Shown one piece after another: positions 25,601 to 31,527 of a DNA stretch of 64,000 bases. The notes beneath the pieces were generated by a model. It was not told the origin of the DNA. It did no database searches and worked only from the letters and a program-made list of their open reading frames with translations. This stretch comes from Nitrososphaerota archaeon (GTDB lineage: Archaea > Thermoproteota > Nitrososphaeria > Nitrososphaerales > UBA183). The translations under genes and the position numbers were made by a program. The stretch covers positions 1-64,000 of the forward strand of contig DAHXUN010000001.1 in NCBI GenBank assembly GCA_027386095.1, written 5' to 3'. Position 1 is the first letter of the stretch. Each line of letters opens with the position of its first letter.

Positions 25601-26499
25601 AAGAGTACGTCGAGCCCTCCTTCGGAATAGGCGAACGAGGCGTTGACATCGATGTGCGCACGGCCACGGAGTCTCGTCGCCGAGGGCTTGTAGTGTATCT
25701 GCCCGTAGCTGAAATATGAAGTGCCCGGCTTCGACGGGAGCTTCAGGGGGGCGCCGTCCCTGTCGAGAGACAGCCTGACGCCGTTGGCCTCTGCACGCCT
25801 GACGAGGTAGGGGAAGAGGAACGTGTCCCCGTCGTCGGTCAGGATGACGTCCGGGTCGGCCTGGCGGACCGCCTCCGCCAGTTTGAGCAACTTCTCTGTC
25901 TCGCTCTGGCCTGCGATGGCCACTGGTTCGTCGTCGCACTCCAGTGTGAACGACTCTATCCGATCCGTGGGCTTCGGCAGCCTCCCCTCCTTAGCCACCT
26001 GCACGTCGAGTTTGGCTGTCCTCAGCGGAGGGGTGGCATAGTCGTAGGCCCAGGCGTCGTCCTCCAGGGTCCACCGCAGCCTCCCCCCATCGCTCATCAC
26101 CTCGCAGAAGGCGAGGGGGAAGAGGTCGTTCTCGTAGAGGTAGCCCTGGTCCGGCGGGACGTCGGCGTTGTAGATCCGGAACGTCCCGAAAGGGCCCAGT
26201 CTCTCTATCCGTTCGGCCACACGCCTGGCACTCCTGGCGTCGGCGAGTTTCGCTTCGAGCACGTCGGACCACTCGTGGCTGGTCACCGTTTCGCGCTTCC
26301 TGACCACCCTGGTCCACAGGAACTCGTCATGGAGTGTGTGGACAGGAACCGCGAAGTCTGACGCGGCGTTCGACCCTACGAACAGGGATGGTGACCAGCG
26401 GTCTGTCAGCCTCACCGCCCTGCCGTCCTCTGTCTTCAGCCAGACGACCATCTCCCCGGGGCCGCCCGGGTAGATGTCAAATATCCAGCCGCGAGTCAT
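22651..26499 (-). CDS. Divergent B-family DNA polymerase with intein (PolB2-like)
   Basis: The precursor has 1282 residues; without the intein it is 750. Motif A is intact (ELDFSALYPNIMYRKN). Motif B reads KWLGVT/CFGYLGF with the intein between T and C; the usual Asn-Ser-x-Tyr is changed. Motif C is HGIVDSLW instead of YGDTDS, keeping only the second Asp. The N-terminal exonuclease-like domain lacks the usual DIE motif (SFTLECDDEP instead). These changes resemble the altered PolB2-type lineage and suggest a special role such as lesion bypass rather than bulk replication. ATG at 26499 overlaps the preceding small gene by 23 bases. Last gene of a four-gene unit. Confidence 0.85.
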   Translation of the reverse strand: MTRGWIFDIYPGGPGEMVVWLKTEDGRAVRLTDRWSPSLFVGSNAASDFAVPVHTLHDEFLWTRVVRKRETVTSHEWSDVLEAKLADARSARRVAERIERLGPFGTFRIYNADVPPDQGYLYENDLFPLAFCEVMSDGGRLRWTLEDDAWAYDYATPPLRTAKLDVQVAKEGRLPKPTDRIESFTLECDDEPVAIAGQSETEKLLKLAEAVRQADPDVILTDDGDTFLFPYLVRRAEANGVRLSLDRDGAPLKLPSKPGTSYFSYGQIHYKPSATRLRGRAHIDVNASFAYSEGGLDVLFELSRVCRMPIHTASRASIGKALSSLQFYHALKADLLVPWKPTLAERFKDRNELLTADRGGFVFEPRVGVYEGVGELDFSALYPNIMYRKNISAETVRCSCCPDSENRVPELGWNICRREGMVPRSIRIIVEKRLSYKEIKGKAADEALRARYDARQAALKWLGVTCLPGESPVLVKQGGTERFVRIGDFIDGLAGDKTGVIACPPDVSVAGLGPDYKAKYSRVANLIKKPNNQKLLAVEMEDGRRIATTPDHPFFVLRGGRLTVTTAEELRVHEAVPIATRISSVGHSISQIDLIDRLEAIPAADRFLWRVSGELLKERAQTRRQALLRAAASEGYSSQAVANWIKSGTMPLGFLGLLDISPSSHPTMRIGVGRRLGGRVAWLPAAVDVGEELGFLLGLYVAGGSATNACVRLGMASTEPGLLEATKRVVASLFGIRPRVYKERRAEMYVAQVNSTSLARVLDLVFGLPGSAEKGGLKVPELVFNCSDSVAHGFVSGMVAGDCHAGKKRGFDIATPSKGLQQQIAFLASRLGLAYSLGTDREGDDTMYTVNFVGPETSRWFWSREHPKEGQPGVARSWSEEPSRTRDHARYVILPAAGARFTLKDARTSSEPHVYEYGTCQAQVTLKLDRMDPRALNRAQPRQKSHVENFFDSDLGLARILKIERLDLCPDYVYCFQIAEDETPGFFTGDGLVFTHNCFGYLGFNNAKFGRIDAHIAVCAWDRKVITDAARAAEARGFEVLHGIVDSLWLWKEGAGEGDYLALKAELEEKTGFAMSFEGVYKWVAFLSSKSEPGLPALNRYFGAFEDGRLKVRGVEARRRDTPPALRRCQMAILKILAEADTVAAARAKVSECVEVFLRCAGTLERHEVPASELAFSTNLSKAPGEYTTATVQRAAAKQLVDEGVDLHAGEGIRYVIMDYRSGGSKRATPLDMVEDQNRYDSGRYIRLLAEACSSVLEPFDPACAVERLMERYEARRSGALA
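23509..25104 (-). other. Intein (532 aa) inside the B-family polymerase
   Basis: The intein starts with Cys in CLPGESPVLVKQGG and ends FFTGDGLVFTHN, followed by Cys of the C-extein (CFGYLGF). Block B is seen as TTPDHPFFVL and the C-terminal splice motif as the final His-Asn. The middle carries two degenerate LAGLIDADG-type helices (LGFLLGLYVAGGSA and AHGFVSGMVAGDCHAG), a homing endonuclease of the DOD class that may have lost activity, as acidic residues are not in the usual places. Splicing residues look intact. The insertion site is polymerase motif B, a conserved active-site position favoured by inteins. Confidence 0.92.
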
Positions 26500-26737
26500 T
26501 CCCTGCCCTCGCCTTCGCCAACCCCGCCAGCCTTGCGATGGCATTGTGCTGTACGAGCAGGAGGCACATGATGAGTGCCTCGTCGGGGAAGACAGGGTCC
26601 CCGGCGCACATCGCTGAGGAGTATTCGTGGCACTTCTGGACCATACGTGCGAAGCGCGCCCTGTCTTCATCTGGCAGGGCATTCGCGAAGCTGCGCCAGC
26701 TGTCGAGCGCCTCGACGGCTTCGCCTGAGAGGGTCAT
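26477..26737 (-). CDS. Small helical protein, 86 aa, paralogue of the next gene upstream
   Basis: The protein (start MTLSGEAVEALDSWRSFANA) shares a pattern with 26734..27000: W-R-x-F-x3-ALP-x2-DR-x2-F, then a helix with C and Y-(A/S)-S-A, then a C-terminal helix with hydrophobic face. Its start overlaps the stop of that gene (ATGA), and its end overlaps the polymerase start by 23 bases. No catalytic motif. Probably a protein-protein adaptor of the polymerase unit (inference from context). Confidence 0.75.
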   Translation of the reverse strand: MTLSGEAVEALDSWRSFANALPDEDRARFARMVQKCHEYSSAMCAGDPVFPDEALIMCLLLVQHNAIARLAGLAKARAGNDSRLDI

Positions 26738-27000
26738 CTCTTCGCATCTCCTCGGCCCGCATTCGACGCCTCGATGGACCGCTCGATGAGCCTGTAGTGA
26801 TTGAATATCATCGCCATGGCCATGCCTTCGAACCTAGACGACCTGGTAGCAGCGGAGGAGGCGGAAGCGTAGAGCCTCGCCGAGCACAGCAAGTCATCAA
26901 AGGGTTCCCTGTCCCTCTTTGGGAGGGCCTTCCTGAAGGCCCTCCAACCGGCTGCCTCTTGGGCCTCGGCCACCCGGAACGAGGGGACGGTTCGACCCAT
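26734..27000 (-). CDS. Small conserved archaeal protein, DUF8156-like, 88 aa
   Basis: The start MGRTVPSFRVAEAQEAAGWR matches a small archaeal family that I recall as DUF8156 (MGRTLPTxR start, W-x2-F-R-x-A-L-x3-DR-x-x-F). Its ATG overlaps the stop of the RecA-like gene by one base (TGATG) and its stop overlaps the next gene by four. The family is found near B-family polymerase genes in archaea (from memory). Function unknown; probably an accessory of the polymerase/RecA-like pair. Confidence 0.75.
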   Translation of the reverse strand: MGRTVPSFRVAEAQEAAGWRAFRKALPKRDREPFDDLLCSARLYASASSAATRSSRFEGMAMAMIFNHYRLIERSIEASNAGRGDAKR

Positions 27001-27881
27001 CAGCGCCGAACCCCGACTCTAGCGGCCTTCAGCAGGAGGTTAGGTTTGAAGGTGGCGACGTAGGGGGCCAGGTCGCTTCGGCCGAGGCGCTCTGCCCTGA
27101 CGCAGTCCCTGCGGTGTGAAAGAGAGATCGCTGTGTCGGCCCATGACACGACAAGCCCGTCGTACTTGTTGGGCGATGGCAGGGTCGCGATGACGAGAGA
27201 GCGCTCCTTCAGCTCCTCGATGCCTTCATAGACGGCGCCCAGGACGCGCCTCGCCTCCCGCTCGTCCAGCTCCGGCTCGTTGAAAGTGCCGAGGACGTCG
27301 GAGATTATCACCAGCCTCGCCCCGTAGTCCTCTGCGGCTCGTGCCAGGCGCTCTGAAACCAGCTCGGCCAACTGATAGAGCGTGAAGGCGCGGCAGGAAG
27401 CGACCCGCCTCATCGCGGCGCGGGGCCCGACGCCTCGCTGCCTGGCGAAGGATGAGAAGAGGTATGGGTCGGAGCGGTTGCCCCCGTCTATGAACACGAC
27501 CGCAGAGTCGAGGCCGCCCGATTCGACCGGGAGCTGAGCCCTGAACGCTGCTAGCTCTGCGACAGTCGAAGCGTAATCTCCGCTGAACAACACCAGCCGC
27601 CTTTCCGACAGGGGCCTCAGGAGCGAATCCAGCGGAGGGAACCCGAGCGTGAAATGCGGAATCGAAGAGGCGCGCTGGAACAGCGCCTCCGGCCTTGGCG
27701 GGGATATGGGCCCCGGGACGTCTAACGGGCAGCCGCGATCGACGCATGAGCTGGCGGGGAGGTGCGCGTCGAAGGGCGGAGCTCGGCTGAGCTTCAGGAT
27801 GCAGTCGCAGCAGGAACAGTGGTAAACAGATATTTTCTTCCCTTCGACCGTCTGCTCATAGAGGTAACGCAACCGTTCCAT
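27000..27881 (-). CDS. RecA/RadA-superfamily protein lacking a P-loop
   Basis: The 293-residue protein has an N-terminal cysteine-rich segment (YHCSCCDCILK, later CVDRGCPLD) and a RecA-like core with a Walker B-type strand (GARLVIISDVLG) and a RadA-like end (DTAISLSHR). At the Walker A position it reads RRLVLFSGDYASTVAEL, with no GKT/GKS, so ATP binding of the usual kind is unlikely. It is first in an overlapping unit leading to the divergent polymerase. By analogy with the bacterial RecA-like ImuA beside translesion polymerases it may be a recruitment factor; this is a hypothesis. Confidence 0.75.
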   Translation of the reverse strand: MERLRYLYEQTVEGKKISVYHCSCCDCILKLSRAPPFDAHLPASSCVDRGCPLDVPGPISPPRPEALFQRASSIPHFTLGFPPLDSLLRPLSERRLVLFSGDYASTVAELAAFRAQLPVESGGLDSAVVFIDGGNRSDPYLFSSFARQRGVGPRAAMRRVASCRAFTLYQLAELVSERLARAAEDYGARLVIISDVLGTFNEPELDEREARRVLGAVYEGIEELKERSLVIATLPSPNKYDGLVVSWADTAISLSHRRDCVRAERLGRSDLAPYVATFKPNLLLKAARVGVRR

Positions 27882-27980
27882 TGTGCGATTGCTCGCCGCG
27901 GTCTGAATTTAACGTGGGATTCTCAGGCGACCCTTTTCGAACAGAGGGTGGAGCGAAAGTGCTTCCATCGGTTCAATGTT

Positions 27981-27987
27981 CTTAAAG
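27981..27987 (+). promoter_or_regulatory. TATA-like box for tRNA-Leu
   Basis: CTTAAAG lies 29 bases before the first base of the tRNA, in otherwise G+C-rich DNA. Confidence 0.5.
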
Positions 27988-28012
27988 CGAAGGTTAGGCT
28001 CGCCCTGACGGC

Positions 28013-28097
28013 GCGGGGGTCGCCCAGCCTGGTCAACGGCGTGAGGCTCAGGACCTCATCCCTTAGGGGTTCGAGGGTTCGAATCCCTCCCCCCGCA
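28013..28097 (+). tRNA. tRNA-Leu (anticodon CAG)
   Basis: The 85-base sequence folds as a class II tRNA. Acceptor arms are GCGGGGG and CCCCCGC with discriminator A; the D arm is GCCCAGCCTGGTCAACGGC. The anticodon stem TGAGG/CCTCA has loop CTCAGGA (anticodon CAG), there is a long variable arm, and the T arm is GAGGG-TTCGAAT-CCCTC. No CCA is encoded and no intron is present. Confidence 0.96.
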
Positions 28098-28109
28098 CTC
28101 AGGCACCCC

Positions 28110-28238
28110 ATGGGTGCGAAACCGAAGTCGATTTGTGCGGTCCCCGCAGCTGGGGCCTTCGCTTGGTCCCGACCCTGGTGGAACCCTGTGAAAGAAGCCG
28201 CAGACGCCTGCACGTCGGTTGCAGGCTGTAAGCGGTAG
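28110..28238 (+). CDS. Possible 42-aa peptide downstream of tRNA-Leu
   Basis: ATG at 28110 opens a short frame (MGAKPKSICAVPAAGAFAWS ending VAGCKR) 13 bases after the tRNA. It has two tryptophans in a row and three cysteines, but no recognised motif and no separate promoter. It may be a chance frame or the end of a lost gene. Confidence 0.2.
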   Translation: MGAKPKSICAVPAAGAFAWSRPWWNPVKEAADACTSVAGCKR

Positions 28239-28275
28239 ACATGAGAGACGCGAGGGCAGCCGATGAGTCGGCAAT

Positions 28276-28650
28276 GTGGGCGTGCTTCTGGCGCTGGCGT
28301 CGTACTTCCTAGTTGTGGCTTCGATATCTCGCAGAGTTCCCTATCAGCCGTCTCCGCCGGTGTACGTCTTCCTTGGCCTCTATGCGCTGACGTGGATAAC
28401 TCTCGCAAGGGAAGTAGGGTCCGGTTTCCTGAAGCCCGGACATGAAGCTCCAGACAGGGGAGAGATTGCTTTCGTGGCCCTCGGGGTTTGGTTCATGTCG
28501 GCGTTCTTACTGATAGGCATTGTGGGTTCCAAGCTGTTTCCTTGGCCAGTAACAGCGGCGTTGTACATCCCCCTTGCGGCATCGGTGGCATGGTTCCTCA
28601 AAGAGCACGTCGGGTTGACAGATAATGCATCGACAAGGCGGACTTCGTGA
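28276..28650 (+). CDS. Small membrane protein, 124 aa
   Basis: GTG start. Three to four membrane segments are visible: VLLALASYFLVVASI, PPVYVFLGLYALTWITL, GVWFMSAFLLIGIVGSKLF and TAALYIPLAASVAWFL. No family recognised. Directly after it, a plus frame at about 28650-28742 (MGAVAVFILFDLELELAKDP) might belong to a second small membrane gene, but it breaks. Confidence 0.6.
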   Translation: MGVLLALASYFLVVASISRRVPYQPSPPVYVFLGLYALTWITLAREVGSGFLKPGHEAPDRGEIAFVALGVWFMSAFLLIGIVGSKLFPWPVTAALYIPLAASVAWFLKEHVGLTDNASTRRTS

Positions 28651-28738
28651 TGGGGGCCGTAGCCGTGTTCATCCTATTCGACTTGGAGCTGGAACTCGCC
28701 AAAGACCCGGGAGGGTGCTCGCGTACGCTGCCGCCGTA

Positions 28739-29005
28739 CTAGCTCTCCTCGTCGTCGTCAGAGCGCGACTGAAACGCAGGGGGATGAGTGTCGAAGAATA
28801 TGCCCTCGTCAAAGGGCTGCAGCCGGCTTGGATGGACGGACGGCAGCCCCTGCGGCTGGGGCGCCGTGTGAGCCTGCGGGTCGACCTTCTCGGCTTGGGC
28901 CTGCCTGCACTGGGTGAAGGGCAGGGCCGGGGCCGCGATCCCCTCCTGGAGCATGCGGTCGAACCAGCGCTGGCGACGACCGCCTGCCGGCATGGGGCCG
29001 GCCAC
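28739..29005 (-). CDS. Possible small hydrophilic protein, 88 aa
   Basis: ATG at 29005 gives MAGPMPAGGRRQRWFDRMLQ with a C-terminus ending SRSDDDEES. A TATA-like CATATACG lies about 40 bases upstream, in the divergent gap with the glycosyltransferase gene. The opposite strand also has a plausible frame (a membrane-like stretch followed by KRRGMSVEEYALVKGLQPAW), so the assignment is uncertain and one of the two is a shadow. Confidence 0.35.
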   Translation of the reverse strand: MAGPMPAGGRRQRWFDRMLQEGIAAPALPFTQCRQAQAEKVDPQAHTAPQPQGLPSVHPSRLQPFDEGIFFDTHPPAFQSRSDDDEES

Positions 29006-29075
29006 CGGTGGTCAGAGCTGCTTCTGACGTGACCACAACAACGTATATGGGGACGCTGAGAGTTTTAGCGGCCCG

Positions 29076-29828
29076 TTGCAGCCCACAGAGGAAACTGCTG
29101 ACCTCGCGGTCTTCGTGTGCACCAGGAACTCGGCTGAGACTCTGGACGCGTGCCTTCGGAGCATCTCTCGAAGCGCGCACAGGGCCAAGATAACGGTGAT
29201 CGACCAAAACAGCTCCGACAGCTCCGTCGAGATAGCGAAGCGGCTAGGTGCAGAGGTTGTTTCCCAAAGCGTGGGGCTCGGCTATGCCCGGCAGCTTGCG
29301 TTCGACCTGTGCAAGACCAAGTACCTCGCATTCGTGGATAGCGACGAGGAGATCGTGCAGCCGCGGTTCTTCGACTTTGCGATCGGAGCCCTGGGCCGTC
29401 CGACGGTCGGGGCCGTGGTCGGCATGTCGGTCGGCCACCGGTTCGCCTATGGCCTCCCCATGGGACTGTTGGTGCTCCGCACCGAGGACTTCCAAGGAAG
29501 GGTGATCCCTTCGTCCATCAACGCCCGTGAAGAGTTCTACGTAAGGAGAAGGCTCCGGATGAGTGGTCTGTCGTCGGTCTTCGTTTCAGACGCCATGATC
29601 CACAGGTCGCGGTATAGAAGATACAAACCGGAGTGGGAGGGGGCGAACACCCGTGTCGCCGCGGGGGTAGATGCCTGCCAGCTCGTCTTTACCGCGCAGG
29701 TCGTCCTGTTGCAGAGCCTCAACAGCCGAAGCCCGAAGAACATCGCCTACGCTCCCTTGTTCTATCTGAAGTTCTTGAGGGGGTTCGTCCAACCAGAGAG
29801 GTGGCGGGTCCTGAAGCAGGCGAACTGA
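29076..29828 (+). CDS. Glycosyltransferase family 2
   Basis: The 250-residue GT-A enzyme would transfer a sugar from a nucleotide donor to a surface glycan or lipid. It has the typical N-terminus (LAVFVCTRNSAETLDACLRS), nucleotide-binding strand TVIDQNSSDSSVEIAK and a DxD-like FVDSDEEI. No membrane segment is clear. TTG at 29076 gives a start just before the first strand. It stands at the left end of the polysaccharide cluster but on the opposite strand to the others. Confidence 0.88.
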   Translation: MQPTEETADLAVFVCTRNSAETLDACLRSISRSAHRAKITVIDQNSSDSSVEIAKRLGAEVVSQSVGLGYARQLAFDLCKTKYLAFVDSDEEIVQPRFFDFAIGALGRPTVGAVVGMSVGHRFAYGLPMGLLVLRTEDFQGRVIPSSINAREEFYVRRRLRMSGLSSVFVSDAMIHRSRYRRYKPEWEGANTRVAAGVDACQLVFTAQVVLLQSLNSRSPKNIAYAPLFYLKFLRGFVQPERWRVLKQAN

Positions 29829-30050
29829 TGGAATCCGCCCAGCGTGGCCCGCCTGCGTCTCTTTCGAGCTCATGGTCGACGCACTGGGCAGGTTGTCATT
29901 GCGGAGAGCCGCAGCCTAGGCCAGACGCTGCGCTTCTTCCCCTGCGCCGGCGAACGTCATCGCGGCACCGTGCGAGCCCTGCCGGACCTCGTGGGAGATG
30001 GCCGGCGCCCAGACCCTGCCCCTTGCAAGGGACGCTGCTCCTGTAGGCGC

Positions 30051-30287
30051 CTAGTTGGGGAGGCATACCCGGTAGAGCCTCGGCCACTCCCTGATGATCT
30101 TCTTGATGTCGTAGTCGCAGAGCTCCACAATCCCCGGATTGGGGTCGGTGGTAGGCGCTGTCTTGCAGCCTACGTAGACCGAAGAGAGGAACACGAAGAA
30201 CGCTCTCTTCTTCGTGGTGACCGACAGCATCAACCCGTCCCCATCCAGGAGTACCTTGAACATCGTCCTTTCGTTTATGAGCTTCAT
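30051..30287 (-). CDS. Small hypothetical protein, 78 aa
   Basis: The frame (MKLINERTMFKVLLDGDGLM, then VTTKKRAFFVFLSSVYVGCK, ending EWPRLYRVCLPN) is beta-rich and protein-like, with ATG start. It follows the deazaflavin/methyltransferase gene on the same strand after 48 bases and may be the last gene of that unit. No family known to me. Confidence 0.55.
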   Translation of the reverse strand: MKLINERTMFKVLLDGDGLMLSVTTKKRAFFVFLSSVYVGCKTAPTTDPNPGIVELCDYDIKKIIREWPRLYRVCLPN

Positions 30288-30335
30288 GCGGGCGCCCGCC
30301 CCCGCGACCGCCTGATCGCACGCCCGGGCACGGGG

Positions 30336-31499
30336 TCATCCAACCCTACTGTACACTCCGAGGAAGTGATCTCCGAGCTGGCACCATGGGCTCCTCGACT
30401 GAAGGGAGACGTCCACGGCTTTGAAGGACCGGAGGAGCCGTCCCCGCGGTAGATAGCGGACAAGATTCGATGGAGGGAGCAGTATGCACACTCCTCTGAC
30501 CGACTCCAGTTCGAAGCGCCCTTGAATCTGCCGGGTCAGCTCCCCCACTGAGAATGCGTTGGTGGTCACGCAGAACCTCGACTTCCCTACAGGGACAGGG
30601 TTCCTGAGCCTGGCCACGACCATCGAGGGCCGCATCCTCATCGAATACCCGATGATTTCATAGAGGCAGAACCTGTTCCAGACGCCCAGCACGAGTTTCC
30701 CCTCCGGCCGGATCAAGTCGTGGAGGTTGGCCATCATCTCTCCAAGGCGTGGCTCCGTGTTGACGGCGCCATAGGTCGAATAGGCCCCGTCAGCCCTAGC
30801 GCACCCAGCCCTGGCCAGACCCTCCTTGAGCTGGTATGCCCTGCAGTGGACAGGGACGACGTTCTCCTCGAGCCCCCTCGCCCTGGCTTTTTTCATCAGC
30901 ACCTCGAGCATCTTCTGCGAGATGTCTGTCGCCACGACCTTGATGCCCTTGCTCGCCAGCCGGAGGGTCTCCGTCCCTGTCCCGCACCCTACCTCGACCA
31001 CCGTGTCCCCTCGCTTGAAGAGGGTGGTCATCAGGTCCACAGACCTGTCTCTGAGCCACACGTTCATCGGGTTGCCTAGGATGTGATGGTCGTAGGTCAG
31101 CGCGACCCCGTCGAAGGCCGCCTCCAGGTCCGAATAGACCAGTTCCGCGTAGTTCTCCTTCGTCATCGAGAGGAGGCTGATTTGAAAGAAGTCCACCGTC
31201 CCCCAGTATCTCTTCCTCACCTCTGCTCCGCCATACTTCCTGGTGAACGCCGCAAGGACTGGATCCGTGAGGCCGCTAGCCCTCCGCTGCTCCGCCACTC
31301 CTTCCCACCTCGCCTCCCCCGCGTAGACGCCCACCCTCGGGTTCCCCTTGAGATTGGCTACCCAGTCCTGATGTCCTCCCCTTTCCGGAAAGACGACCAG
31401 CTTCCCGTCGTACATCACGTACCGGACTAGGACTGAGTGCAGGCGGCCGGTCCTCCTCCCGAGCGTTTCGAGGCGCACATACTGGCCGGCTGGACCCAA
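30336..31499 (-). CDS. Fusion: deazaflavin-dependent (split-barrel) domain plus SAM methyltransferase
   Basis: Residues 1 to about 110 form a split beta-barrel of the deazaflavin-dependent nitroreductase type (ETLGRRTGRLHSVLVRYVMY, HQDWVANLKGNPRV, then FTRKYGG). Residues about 115-387 are a class I SAM-dependent methyltransferase with motif I VVEVGCGTGTETLRLASKG and motif II-like VVATDISQKMLEVL. Both enzyme parts look complete. The first suggests F420 or FMN binding, the second methylation of a small molecule or lipid-linked glycan. TTG at 31499 is the only upstream start. It follows the GT-C-like gene after 28 bases. A domain pairing of this kind is unusual. Confidence 0.8.
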   Translation of the reverse strand: MGPAGQYVRLETLGRRTGRLHSVLVRYVMYDGKLVVFPERGGHQDWVANLKGNPRVGVYAGEARWEGVAEQRRASGLTDPVLAAFTRKYGGAEVRKRYWGTVDFFQISLLSMTKENYAELVYSDLEAAFDGVALTYDHHILGNPMNVWLRDRSVDLMTTLFKRGDTVVEVGCGTGTETLRLASKGIKVVATDISQKMLEVLMKKARARGLEENVVPVHCRAYQLKEGLARAGCARADGAYSTYGAVNTEPRLGEMMANLHDLIRPEGKLVLGVWNRFCLYEIIGYSMRMRPSMVVARLRNPVPVGKSRFCVTTNAFSVGELTRQIQGRFELESVRGVCILLPPSNLVRYLPRGRLLRSFKAVDVSLQSRSPWCQLGDHFLGVYSRVG

Positions 31500-31527
31500 T
31501 CCGAGCGCGAAAATGGGGTAAAGAGAG

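Noticed and set aside
25037..25939. 300-residue minus-strand frame inside the polymerase gene
   Set aside because: Out-of-frame shadow of the polymerase coding sequence.
29829..30050. Possible short genes on both strands after the glycosyltransferase
   Set aside because: No motif, and composition fits shadow frames; no RNA gene recognised.
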